Both the position numbers and the translations under genes were made by a program. DNA of 7,120 nt from an uncultured Pseudomonadota bacterium (lineage in GTDB: Bacteria > Myxococcota > UBA796), in the NCBI GenBank assembly GCA_913040875.1, contig CAJWHX010000172.1, positions 1 through 7,120 of the forward strand. Reading direction: 5' to 3'. Numbering within the stretch: the stretch's first letter is position 1; each line of letters begins with the position of its first letter. Below the pieces are notes generated by a model, which worked only from the letters and a program-made list of their open reading frames with translations, searched no databases and was not told the origin of the DNA. Below are positions 1-5,283 of this stretch, piece after piece.

Positions 1-1
1 G

Positions 2-505
2 CGTCCTTCAGCGGATGTCGTGACGGGGCTCATTAAAGCGAATATGCCGTCTCGAATTTGTTTTCAAGTGCGTGCCCGAAATGACTCTCGCATTATCTTG
101 GACAATCCTGGTGGTGAAACTCTTCTTGGAAAAGGAGACATGCTATTTTTACCGCCTGGGATAGCCAATTTGGTTCGATGTCATGGGCCGTTTCTGGGCG
201 ATGATGAGGTGCGCCGGATTACCGATCACCTGCGAGCACAGGGCAAGCCAAGTTTTGACGCCGATATTGTTGTTGCCAAACCAGATGCACCGGATGTCAG
301 CAATGAATATGATGCATTGTATGACAAAGCCGTCGAGTTCGTGTGTGAGAAGGGATATGCTTCTACATCTGCTGTTCAACGACAGTTTCGTATTGGGTAC
401 AATCGTGCAGCCCGAATGATTGAGCAGATGGAACTCGATGGAATCATCTCTGAGCAGAATGGGTCTAAAAAGCGCAAGATTTTAAAGAATGCTCTAGAGA
501 ACTAA
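2..505 (+). CDS. ftsK: DNA translocase FtsK, C-terminal part (5' truncated by window edge)
   Basis: FtsK is a membrane-anchored hexameric ATPase that pumps DNA at the division septum and activates XerCD recombination at dif. The 167 visible residues are the end of the motor and the gamma domain. The motor part shows RPSADVVTGLIKAN (1-14), an SR-I-FQV segment (17-23) and the hallmark GDMLFLPPG (45-53). A linker follows, then a winged-helix gamma domain at about 102-160, with the QRQFRIGYNRAARMIE helix (126-141) that reads KOPS sequences in known FtsK proteins. The reading frame is open to the window edge. The GTG at 20 is an internal Val codon of the conserved motor, not a start. The gene ends 27 nt before a strong terminator and converges on the nuclease gene. 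The tail NGSKKRKILKNALEN is basic and slightly longer than in many homologues. Family assignment is secure; paralogues such as SpoIIIE share this fold. Confidence 0.96.
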   Translation, partial: RPSADVVTGLIKANMPSRICFQVRARNDSRIILDNPGGETLLGKGDMLFLPPGIANLVRCHGPFLGDDEVRRITDHLRAQGKPSFDADIVVAKPDAPDVSNEYDALYDKAVEFVCEKGYASTSAVQRQFRIGYNRAARMIEQMELDGIISEQNGSKKRKILKNALEN

Positions 506-531
506 ATTACTATAGGTTGAATGATAGTTGT

Positions 532-570
532 TAAGCCCAAGGCTGGTATCAGTTCTTGGGCTTATTTTTT
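532..570 (+). terminator. Intrinsic terminator of ftsK
   Basis: Perfect 10-bp stem TAAGCCCAAG (532-541) with CTTGGGCTTA (555-564), a 13-nt loop (542-554), then six T (565-570). It lies 27 nt after the ftsK stop. The stop codon of the convergent nuclease gene (549-551) lies in the loop. Read on the minus strand the hairpin is followed by ACAAC rather than a T run, so it should act mainly on ftsK transcripts. Confidence 0.9.
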
Positions 571-1355
571 GGTTCGTGTTTGCGCTGATCTTGAATTTTG
601 TTTTCTAAATTATAGATTGTTGCGCGATCTTTCTCGTTGTCCCAAATCGGGCGCATTGAGCCCAAATAGATCTCGAGTTGTTTTTCTGGGTTCTTTTGGT
701 GATACCCTCTACCACTATGGACTTTTACGGTATTTCCAGCTGGGATTTCCATGTCTGGAAATGGCCACGTTTCGCCTTTGATATTTTGGATGTAATAGTT
801 TTGTAGGTTGAGTGTAGAGGAGGTGATGTTGGTCACCCGAATATATTCGCCGTTTATATTGCGAGAGTCATCACCGGGAGCATTGGCATGAAATGACGTC
901 ATGTGGAGGTCACTTTGATATCTTGGAATGGACCATATCCCAACGGATTTTGATTGGGCCTGTGTTTGAGCCGCGAGAAGACTGGGGGTGTCTAGTTTTT
1001 CAGGGGGAATAAAAAATGTGTGAGCGAGACCATTCTCCAGTAGATATGTCGCGACATCATGTTTTTCGATACGTACAGAGGCGATGAGCCTCCCGTAACC
1101 ATCTCTTTCAACGTCGCCATATGTCAAGGTGACCTTTTGGTTGAGAACCAAATCAGCAACAGCATCTCGAGCGTCGATTCCAAATGCTTCAGCGGGTCTT
1201 AGTTCCGGCGTGTTTGCCCCGCGAAGACGAATCTTATCTCCATTGTCCAATGTAAAGGTATCCCCATCATATACAGCGATGATGATGCCCGTCTTGGGTG
1301 GCGGACGATAGGTATCAGCATAGGCGAGAGTCAGTGCAAAAATGTTCAGCAGCAT
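549..1355 (-). CDS. Exported staphylococcal-type nuclease (SNase) with C-terminal lamin-tail domain
   Basis: A 268-aa protein predicted to cleave nucleic acids outside the cytoplasm. Residues 1-13 (MLLNIFALTLAYA) form a short hydrophobic export signal with a plausible cut after Ala13, although its n-region has no positive charge. The SNase domain spans about 22-147. It shows DGDT (30-33), the IRLRGANTPE segment with R43 and E51, and YGR with R89; these match S. aureus nuclease R35, E43 and R87. The metal ligand matching D40 is Asn here, a variant I believe also occurs in other family members. A lamin-tail domain follows (about 155-252), recognised by APGDDSRNINGEYIRVTN and WPFPDMEIPAGNTVKVHSG; such domains are linked to DNA, wall or membrane attachment. 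The tail is basic. I chose the ATG at 1353-1355 because it gives a signal peptide and lies 7 nt after the stop of the UvrA-like gene. A TTG start at 1424 would overlap that gene by 62 nt and spoil the signal. No clear Shine-Dalgarno is visible, so translational coupling is likely. Confidence 0.88.
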   Translation of the reverse strand: MLLNIFALTLAYADTYRPPPKTGIIIAVYDGDTFTLDNGDKIRLRGANTPELRPAEAFGIDARDAVADLVLNQKVTLTYGDVERDGYGRLIASVRIEKHDVATYLLENGLAHTFFIPPEKLDTPSLLAAQTQAQSKSVGIWSIPRYQSDLHMTSFHANAPGDDSRNINGEYIRVTNITSSTLNLQNYYIQNIKGETWPFPDMEIPAGNTVKVHSGRGYHQKNPEKQLEIYLGSMRPIWDNEKDRATIYNLENKIQDQRKHEPKNKPKN

Positions 1356-1362
1356 AGTGGAG

Positions 1363-3615
1363 TCAACTCGAAGGAAAGGGGTTGGGATGCTCTTGTGTGG
1401 GCAAAGTCGTAATAAAATCCGCAATGCCCAGGATTTGGGGATTGTTACTGGTGAGAACCATTGTAATATCTTTTCGTCTAAAGTTCAGTAGACAGCGCTG
1501 CAACTTCACAGCGTCAGAAGCGTGTAACGCTGCCGTGGGATCGTCCATCAACACGATCAAGGGTTCACGAATGTAATCTGGTTTTAAGCACGGTGCGAGA
1601 ACTTGAGCCAGTTGAATCCTTCGGTGTTCACCACCACTCAGAGTTGGAGAGGTTTGTCCAAGCGTAAGATACCCAAGCCCCACCATCTGCAAAGCCATAC
1701 ATTGACGATATAGGATGGGTTGATGCTCAAAAATCTTGAGGGCTTCATCCACCGTTAGGTTTAAGATTTGAGAGATGGTATGGTCACGATATGTTGCCTG
1801 TAACGTTCGATCTGAAAAGCGTTTTCCCAAGCAGTCAGGACATTGAACTTCTGTTGGTGGAAGGGGGGCGACGTGATGTTGAATACTTCCGATTCCCAAA
1901 CAGGTTTCGCATCTCCCTCCTTTTCTGTTGAAAGAGAAATCGGATGCTCTAAGACGATTGAGTTTTGCGCTTCTTGTACTGGACATTAAAGACCGTATTT
2001 CCGACCATATGCCAGATATTGTCACCAATGTTGAGCGCTTGTTGCCCAAAGACCCCAAATTGCTCAACAGTAAAATTCGCTCTGATCGCTGCTCAGTCAG
2101 CTGTGTGTGTAGATTTTTCAATTGAGTGGTCTTTCCAGATCCAGATGGTCCAGAGATCACATGTAGGGCTCCATCATACAGTGGGACAGGGCTGTTGTGT
2201 AGCTTCATCGGAGTAAAACTTTTGGGTTGAAATTCTGCTGGGTTCAAAAGGTCGAAAGATGGTGGCATAGGCAATATTTGACCACCATGCACGCCCGCTT
2301 CAGGACCAAAATGGAATACGGTATCAAAGGAGGATTGAAATAGAGGATGATGGTCGACTACGATAAAACTTTGCCCTTGATTGACTTTTGCCTTGAGCAG
2401 GTTGATGACTCGAAGCACATTTGTATCGTCTAGACCCAACGATGGTTCATCCAATATATACAGACAATTTCCGAGGTCTTGAGTGATAACAGAACAAATT
2501 CTGGCTCGAGAACGCTCCCCAGTACTGAGGGAATTCAATTTTTGGTACAGTGGATTCTTCAATCCGATTTCTCGAACAATATTGAGGGTCTTCTTGAGTT
2601 CATCAATCTCTCCACCGACATACTGTTGATTATCGATCCATTGCAGTAGATTTTCTGCAGAATGCATCATGATGTCTCGAAAAGACACACCATTAATTTG
2701 AAGCATCGTCGAGTACATCCCAAGGCCCGTTGATTGACAACTTTGGCAGGAGGCGTCTGGGGAAACGGTACCGCCCAGCCCTCCACATTGTGTGCAGCAT
2801 CCCAAGGCATTTTTGTTTTGTAGATGTTGCCACGTAGATTTAGAATATCTTGTTCCGTCGGGGGATATAGGGTTTGTAGAAAAAGTGATCTCTGTTGTAG
2901 CCTCAGACTTCGATGAAACAACTGCTTGAACTTGTTGATATCGTGAGGACAAACCTCGTTTTAGTCCTTCTTTAAGTCGATTGCTGTTGGTGTCTCGGAG
3001 CTTCAATCGATCCAAGACAACCCCCAACTTCTTTGGGGGGATGTTTGGAGCGTCTTCTATCAACATGAACTCCGAGTTGTACTGAATCCTTGTGTGTCCA
3101 TTTCTACTCAATTCGGAAAGTATCAGAGTGTAATTATCTGGAGTGCAATCGACTTTTGACACTATGTGACACGCAGCTCCTTCGTGATGGTGAAGGAGCT
3201 GCGTCGCGGCTTCTTGAGGAGAGTGAGTGGTCATAGAATGATTTGTTTTCGGGCAGTGCAAGTGACCCTGCTGAAGAAACAAATGCTCGAGCAACACTTG
3301 GATACCCAGCAGGTCTGCCAAGGTAGCATGTTTATTGAATCGTTCGCCCAGATCTTGACGCATGCCAAATGTTGGTGGGAGACCTTCTATTGATTCAACA
3401 GCAGGTCGAGGAAGCCTTCTCTCATCAAGTCGAATTGAAGAACGGAGTGCCTCGACACATCGCCGTTGACCCTCGGAAAGAATCGTGTCGATGGCCAGTG
3501 AAGATTTACCTGATCCCGATGGTCCACAAAATACAACAACCTCTTGCAGAGGGATATTAAGTCTTGGTATCTGCAAATTATTTTGACGTACATTGCACAA
3601 TGTGATTTGCTGCAT
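1363..3615 (-). CDS. UvrA-family ABC ATPase paralogue lacking the insertion domain
   Basis: A 750-aa relative of UvrA, the damage-recognition ATPase of nucleotide excision repair (about 940 aa). In order: Walker A GPSGSGKS (31-38); EGQRR-VE-L (48-57); a region aligning with the UvrB-binding domain (about 125-220, including VVLDRLKLRD); Cys pairs C274/C277 and C290/C293; signature LSTGERSR (363-370); Walker B LYILDEP (385-391) with H422; a second Walker A GPSGSGKT (489-496); a zinc module C569/C572/C592/C595 with the classic CX2CX19CX2C spacing; signature LSGGE (659-663); and a degenerate second Walker B, LMDDP (689-693). The roughly 110-130-residue insertion domain that normally separates the two N-half Cys pairs is absent. 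The Cys pairs flanking the UvrB-binding region are also lost (CPKTNH at 121-126; SPDG at 251-254). The second ATP site has Asp692 for the catalytic Glu and Asn724 for the H-loop His. I chose ATG 3615 because MQQITLCNVRQNNL lines up with UvrA MDKIEVRGARTHNL and a GGA lies 8 nt upstream; a TTG at 3621 is in frame. It is unlikely to be the housekeeping uvrA. Confidence 0.85.
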   Translation of the reverse strand: MQQITLCNVRQNNLQIPRLNIPLQEVVVFCGPSGSGKSSLAIDTILSEGQRRCVEALRSSIRLDERRLPRPAVESIEGLPPTFGMRQDLGERFNKHATLADLLGIQVLLEHLFLQQGHLHCPKTNHSMTTHSPQEAATQLLHHHEGAACHIVSKVDCTPDNYTLILSELSRNGHTRIQYNSEFMLIEDAPNIPPKKLGVVLDRLKLRDTNSNRLKEGLKRGLSSRYQQVQAVVSSKSEATTEITFSTNPISPDGTRYSKSTWQHLQNKNALGCCTQCGGLGGTVSPDASCQSCQSTGLGMYSTMLQINGVSFRDIMMHSAENLLQWIDNQQYVGGEIDELKKTLNIVREIGLKNPLYQKLNSLSTGERSRARICSVITQDLGNCLYILDEPSLGLDDTNVLRVINLLKAKVNQGQSFIVVDHHPLFQSSFDTVFHFGPEAGVHGGQILPMPPSFDLLNPAEFQPKSFTPMKLHNSPVPLYDGALHVISGPSGSGKTTQLKNLHTQLTEQRSERILLLSNLGSLGNKRSTLVTISGIWSEIRSLMSSTRSAKLNRLRASDFSFNRKGGRCETCLGIGSIQHHVAPLPPTEVQCPDCLGKRFSDRTLQATYRDHTISQILNLTVDEALKIFEHQPILYRQCMALQMVGLGYLTLGQTSPTLSGGEHRRIQLAQVLAPCLKPDYIREPLIVLMDDPTAALHASDAVKLQRCLLNFRRKDITMVLTSNNPQILGIADFITTLPTQEHPNPFPSS
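3171..3204. repeat. 13-bp perfect inverted repeat inside the UvrA-like gene
   Basis: ACGCAGCTCCTTC (3171-3183) and GAAGGAGCTGCGT (3192-3204) are exact reverse complements separated by 8 nt. The repeat lies within coding sequence for TQLLHHHEGAA (about residues 138-148) of the UvrA-like protein, at the edge of its UvrB-binding-like region. No T run follows on either strand, so it is not a terminator. A hairpin this strong within a gene is unlikely by chance. Confidence 0.9.
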
Positions 3616-3646
3616 ATTCAAATTCCAAAAAATTAAGATTGTGAAC

Positions 3647-3675
3647 TTGTCAGAAATGGCTCATCTAGATATATT
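3647..3675 (+). promoter_or_regulatory. sigma70-type promoter of tRNA-Gln
   Basis: TTGTCA (3647-3652, 5/6 to consensus), a 17-nt spacer, and TATATT (3670-3675, 5/6). Transcription would start near 3682, about 8 nt before the mature tRNA. It lies in the divergent gap between the UvrA-like gene and the tRNA. It could also serve prs if transcripts pass the terminator at 3815-3850. Confidence 0.75.
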
Positions 3676-3683
3676 GTAGATGA
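3661..3683. promoter_or_regulatory. Inverted repeat over the tRNA-Gln -10 box, possible operator
   Basis: TCATCTA (3661-3667) and TAGATGA (3677-3683) are perfect 7-bp arms with a 9-nt centre that contains the -10 box TATATT (3670-3675). The placement suits a repressor site. It could act on the tRNA/prs side, on the divergent UvrA-like gene, or both. On the minus strand the same block contains TACAAT, a possible -10 for the UvrA-like gene, but I see no matching -35. No regulator is identified. Confidence 0.4.
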
Positions 3684-3689
3684 ACATGC

Positions 3690-3761
3690 TGGGCTATGGT
3701 GTAATAGGTAACACATCGGTTTTTGGCACCGTCGTTCTAGGTTCAAGTCCTGGTAGCCCAG
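3690..3761 (+). tRNA. tRNA-Gln, anticodon TTG
   Basis: Full cloverleaf. Acceptor arm TGGGCTA (3690-3696) pairs with TAGCCCA (3754-3760), discriminator G at 3761. D stem GTGT/ACAC (3699-3702/3711-3714) with loop AATAGGTA. Anticodon loop TTTTGGC (3721-3727) with anticodon TTG at 3723-3725. T stem CTAGG/CCTGG (3737-3741/3749-3753) with loop TTCAAGT. The variable loop is 4 nt. The top pair of the anticodon stem (3716/3732) is a T-T mismatch. CCA is not encoded (CTT follows the discriminator), so it must be added by the CCA enzyme. A U1-A72 acceptor end is typical of bacterial tRNA-Gln. Confidence 0.96.
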
Positions 3762-3770
3762 CTTTTCAAT

Positions 3771-3799
3771 TTTACATGTCGTTGGACTCACAATGTTAT
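3771..3799 (+). promoter_or_regulatory. Candidate promoter for prs
   Basis: TTTACA (3771-3776, 5/6), a 17-nt spacer, and TGTTAT (3794-3799, 4/6). A start near 3806 would place the terminator hairpin (3815-3838) at the very beginning of the prs leader. The match is modest in an AT-rich gap. Confidence 0.35.
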
Positions 3800-3814
3800 T
3801 TTGATTTTACATAC

Positions 3815-3850
3815 GACCTCTAAGTTTTCTTAGAGGTCATTTTGATTTTT
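3815..3850 (+). terminator. Intrinsic terminator between tRNA-Gln and prs
   Basis: Perfect 10-bp stem GACCTCTAAG (3815-3824) with CTTAGAGGTC (3829-3838), a TTTT loop, then a T-rich tract ending in six T (3845-3850). It most simply ends the tRNA transcript. It lies only 34 nt before the prs start, with no convincing promoter in between, so it may also act as an attenuator for prs. Confidence 0.88.
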
Positions 3851-3883
3851 TAGTTCTGTTTGACTGTACACAAGGGGGAAGTG

Positions 3884-5032
3884 ATGGATTCAAACAACGA
3901 TAATAAAATCTGTTTGTTGCATGGTAATGCCAGCCAAGATTTGGCGATGAACATTGCTCGTTACTGGGGTGGGATCGGTAAAGATTCTTCTGATGACAAT
4001 ATGCTGACGGCAAAAAAAGTTGCATTGGTGAACGCTGAGGTGAAAACGTTTAAAGATGGTGAGGTCAGCGTCCTAATCAAGGAGAATGTACGAGGTCAAG
4101 ATGTATTTATCATTCAGTCCTTTTACACTGGGTATCAGCAGTTGTCAGACGGTTCTGGGAAATTTATTCCAAAACGGTCGGTCAATGATCATTTAATGGA
4201 GTTACTGTTGATGGTAGATGCCTGTAAAAGAGCTTCTGCCGGTTCAATTACGGCCGTCATTCCATATTTTGGATATGCGCGCCAGGATAGAAAGTTGAAA
4301 CGCGCTCCGATATCCGCTCGTTTGGTTGCCGACATGTTGACTGTTTCTGGAGTCTCTAGAGTATTGACGATGGACTTGCATGCTGGACAGCTTCAAGGGT
4401 TCTTCAATGTGCCTGTAGACAATCTCTATGGTGCTGTCGTTGCGGCAAAGTACATTAGTGAGACTTTAACAGAAGAAGAGAAGAGGAATCTGGTGGTGGT
4501 TTCACCAGATGTGGGCGGCGCGCAGCGCGCCAGAAAGTTTCTAGAAACTTTAAAGGATTTGGTACCAGATATTCAGCTGGCTATTATTGATAAGGTTCGA
4601 GAGAAAGCCAACGAAAGCGAAGTGATGAATGTTATTGGCAAGGTGAAAGGTAAGACAGTTATCATCGTGGATGATTTGGTCGATACATCTGGGACTCTTT
4701 GTAAAGGTGCAGATGCATTGCGCGCGAAAGGCGCAGCAGACATCTATGCGTTTTGTACCCATCCTGTAATGTCAGACAAGCTGGTTGAAAAGAAAAATGA
4801 TGAAGACAAATCGAACTATCAAGGATTGTCAACCGTTGTCGAGAAACTGAGAAAGTCTGCGATTAAAACTCTATTTGTGTCTGACACGATTCCACTTCGA
4901 AACGATCAGCGCAACTGTGAAAAGATTCAAGTAGTCAGTCAAGATCACATGTTTGCAATGGCCATCGATTGTATCTTTCACAAGCGTTCAATCTCTCAAG
5001 TGTTTAATGAGGCTCGAAGTTCAAATCTTTGA
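3884..5032 (+). CDS. prs: Ribose-phosphate pyrophosphokinase (PRPP synthetase), enlarged
   Basis: Makes PRPP from ribose 5-phosphate and ATP in the cytoplasm, feeding purine, pyrimidine, His, Trp and NAD synthesis. The 382 residues show KDGEVSV (57-63), ENVRG (67-71), VIPYFGYARQDRK (125-137), the metal/PPi motif DLHAGQLQGFF (164-174), SPDVGG (207-212), the catalytic-loop residues K237 and R239 in KVREKANESEVM, the ribose-phosphate loop VDDLVDTSGTL (262-272), and SDTIPL (333-338). Class I enzymes are usually about 315 aa. Extra sequence here lies at about 30-52, 81-100 and 298-323, plus small additions near 220-230. All core catalytic motifs remain, so an active enzyme is likely. I chose ATG 3884 because AAGGGGGAA lies just upstream; an in-frame TTG at 3860 lacks this. 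prs next to rplY and pth is a common bacterial order. Confidence 0.95.
   Translation: MDSNNDNKICLLHGNASQDLAMNIARYWGGIGKDSSDDNMLTAKKVALVNAEVKTFKDGEVSVLIKENVRGQDVFIIQSFYTGYQQLSDGSGKFIPKRSVNDHLMELLLMVDACKRASAGSITAVIPYFGYARQDRKLKRAPISARLVADMLTVSGVSRVLTMDLHAGQLQGFFNVPVDNLYGAVVAAKYISETLTEEEKRNLVVVSPDVGGAQRARKFLETLKDLVPDIQLAIIDKVREKANESEVMNVIGKVKGKTVIIVDDLVDTSGTLCKGADALRAKGAADIYAFCTHPVMSDKLVEKKNDEDKSNYQGLSTVVEKLRKSAIKTLFVSDTIPLRNDQRNCEKIQVVSQDHMFAMAIDCIFHKRSISQVFNEARSSNL
4517..4551. repeat. Two adjacent palindromes inside prs
   Basis: GGCGCGC-A-GCGCGCC (4517-4531) is a 15-nt GC-rich palindrome with a 1-nt centre. Two nucleotides later, AAAGTTTCTAGAAACTTT (4534-4551) is a perfect 18-nt palindrome. 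Both lie in codons for GGAQRARKFLETL just after the conserved SPDVGG loop. No function is assigned. Confidence 0.85.
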
Positions 5033-5072
5033 CCCTACAGCTGTATTTTTGAGCCTTTTTCTCTCGGTTCAT

Positions 5073-5109
5073 TCAATGTGAGGTTCGATTAGATCGATTG
5101 TCACATTGA
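5073..5109. promoter_or_regulatory. 9-bp inverted repeat overlapping the rplY -35 box
   Basis: TCAATGTGA (5073-5081) and TCACATTGA (5101-5109) are exact reverse complements separated by 19 nt. The downstream arm overlaps the TTGACA -35 element (5106-5111). It could be a pair of half-sites for a regulator of rplY-pth, or a hairpin protecting the 3' end of prs mRNA. No T run follows, so it is not a typical terminator. Confidence 0.45.
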
Positions 5110-5134
5110 CATATAATCTAAGAAATGTTAGATT
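5106..5134 (+). promoter_or_regulatory. Candidate sigma70-type promoter of rplY-pth
   Basis: TTGACA (5106-5111, exact consensus), a 17-nt spacer, and TAGATT (5129-5134, 4/6). The start would fall near 5141, leaving a leader of about 140 nt before rplY. A TATAAT at 5112-5117 is an alternative -10, but its -35 (TTAGAT, 5089-5094) is poor. Confidence 0.55.
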
Positions 5135-5185
5135 CGCCATGGTTTAGTTTCATCTGTCGATTCTTTCTCATGTGAAGAGTCCAAA

Positions 5186-5236
5186 GTCCATGGCAGAGAG
5201 TTGTGTTCTAAGCCGAACATCGAGTTGCTAATGGAC
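5186..5236 (+). promoter_or_regulatory. Extended hairpin in rplY mRNA leader, possible L25-binding control element
   Basis: GTCCAT (5186-5191) pairs with ATGGAC (5231-5236). GGCA (5192-5195) continues by pairing with TGCT (5226-5229), with A5230 bulged. A purine-rich internal loop follows: GAGAGTT (5196-5202) opposite CGAGT (5221-5225). An upper stem GTGTTC/GAACAT (5203-5208/5215-5220) carries a 6-nt loop. The strand GAGAGTT resembles the GAGAGUA strand of bacterial 5S rRNA loop E, the L25 target. It ends 39 nt before the rplY Shine-Dalgarno. The fold was drawn by eye; the regulatory role is inference. Confidence 0.4.
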
Positions 5237-5283
5237 GGCACAAACAGTTTCTATCCATAAATATACAATAGAATGGAGTGCTT

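Noticed and set aside
20..505. A separate 161-aa gene starting at the GTG at 20
   Set aside because: The frame stays open to base 2 and the upstream residues RPSADV belong to the conserved FtsK motor, so the GTG is internal.
1356..1424. N-terminal extension of the nuclease from a TTG at 1424
   Set aside because: It would overlap the UvrA-like gene by 62 nt, has no ribosome binding site and would bury the signal peptide.
2667..2921. 84-aa minus-strand ORF in another frame of the UvrA-like gene, and other short overlapping ORFs
   Set aside because: They lie within well-supported genes and show no motifs or ribosome binding sites.
1363..3615. Housekeeping uvrA, or a class II UvrA2 / drug-resistance UvrA
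   Set aside because: The insertion domain and several catalytic residues are missing, so it is not standard uvrA. The UvrB-binding-like region is present, which does not fit class II.
5036..5070. Terminator for prs (TACAGCTGTA palindrome, then T runs and GAGCC/GGTTC)
   Set aside because: The palindrome leaves only 3 bp around a 4-nt loop, and the second stem is 5 bp with a wobble pair and no T run after it.
5077..5105. CRP-type operator TGTGA...TCACA
   Set aside because: A CRP site has a 6-bp spacer; here the half-sites are 19 bp apart.
5106..5117. TTGACA and TATAAT as one promoter
   Set aside because: They are directly adjacent with no spacer, so they cannot serve together as -35 and -10.
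5125..5175. 16-codon upstream ORF (MLDSPWFSFICRFFLM) in the rplY gap
   Set aside because: No Shine-Dalgarno, and its ATG lies before the predicted transcription start.
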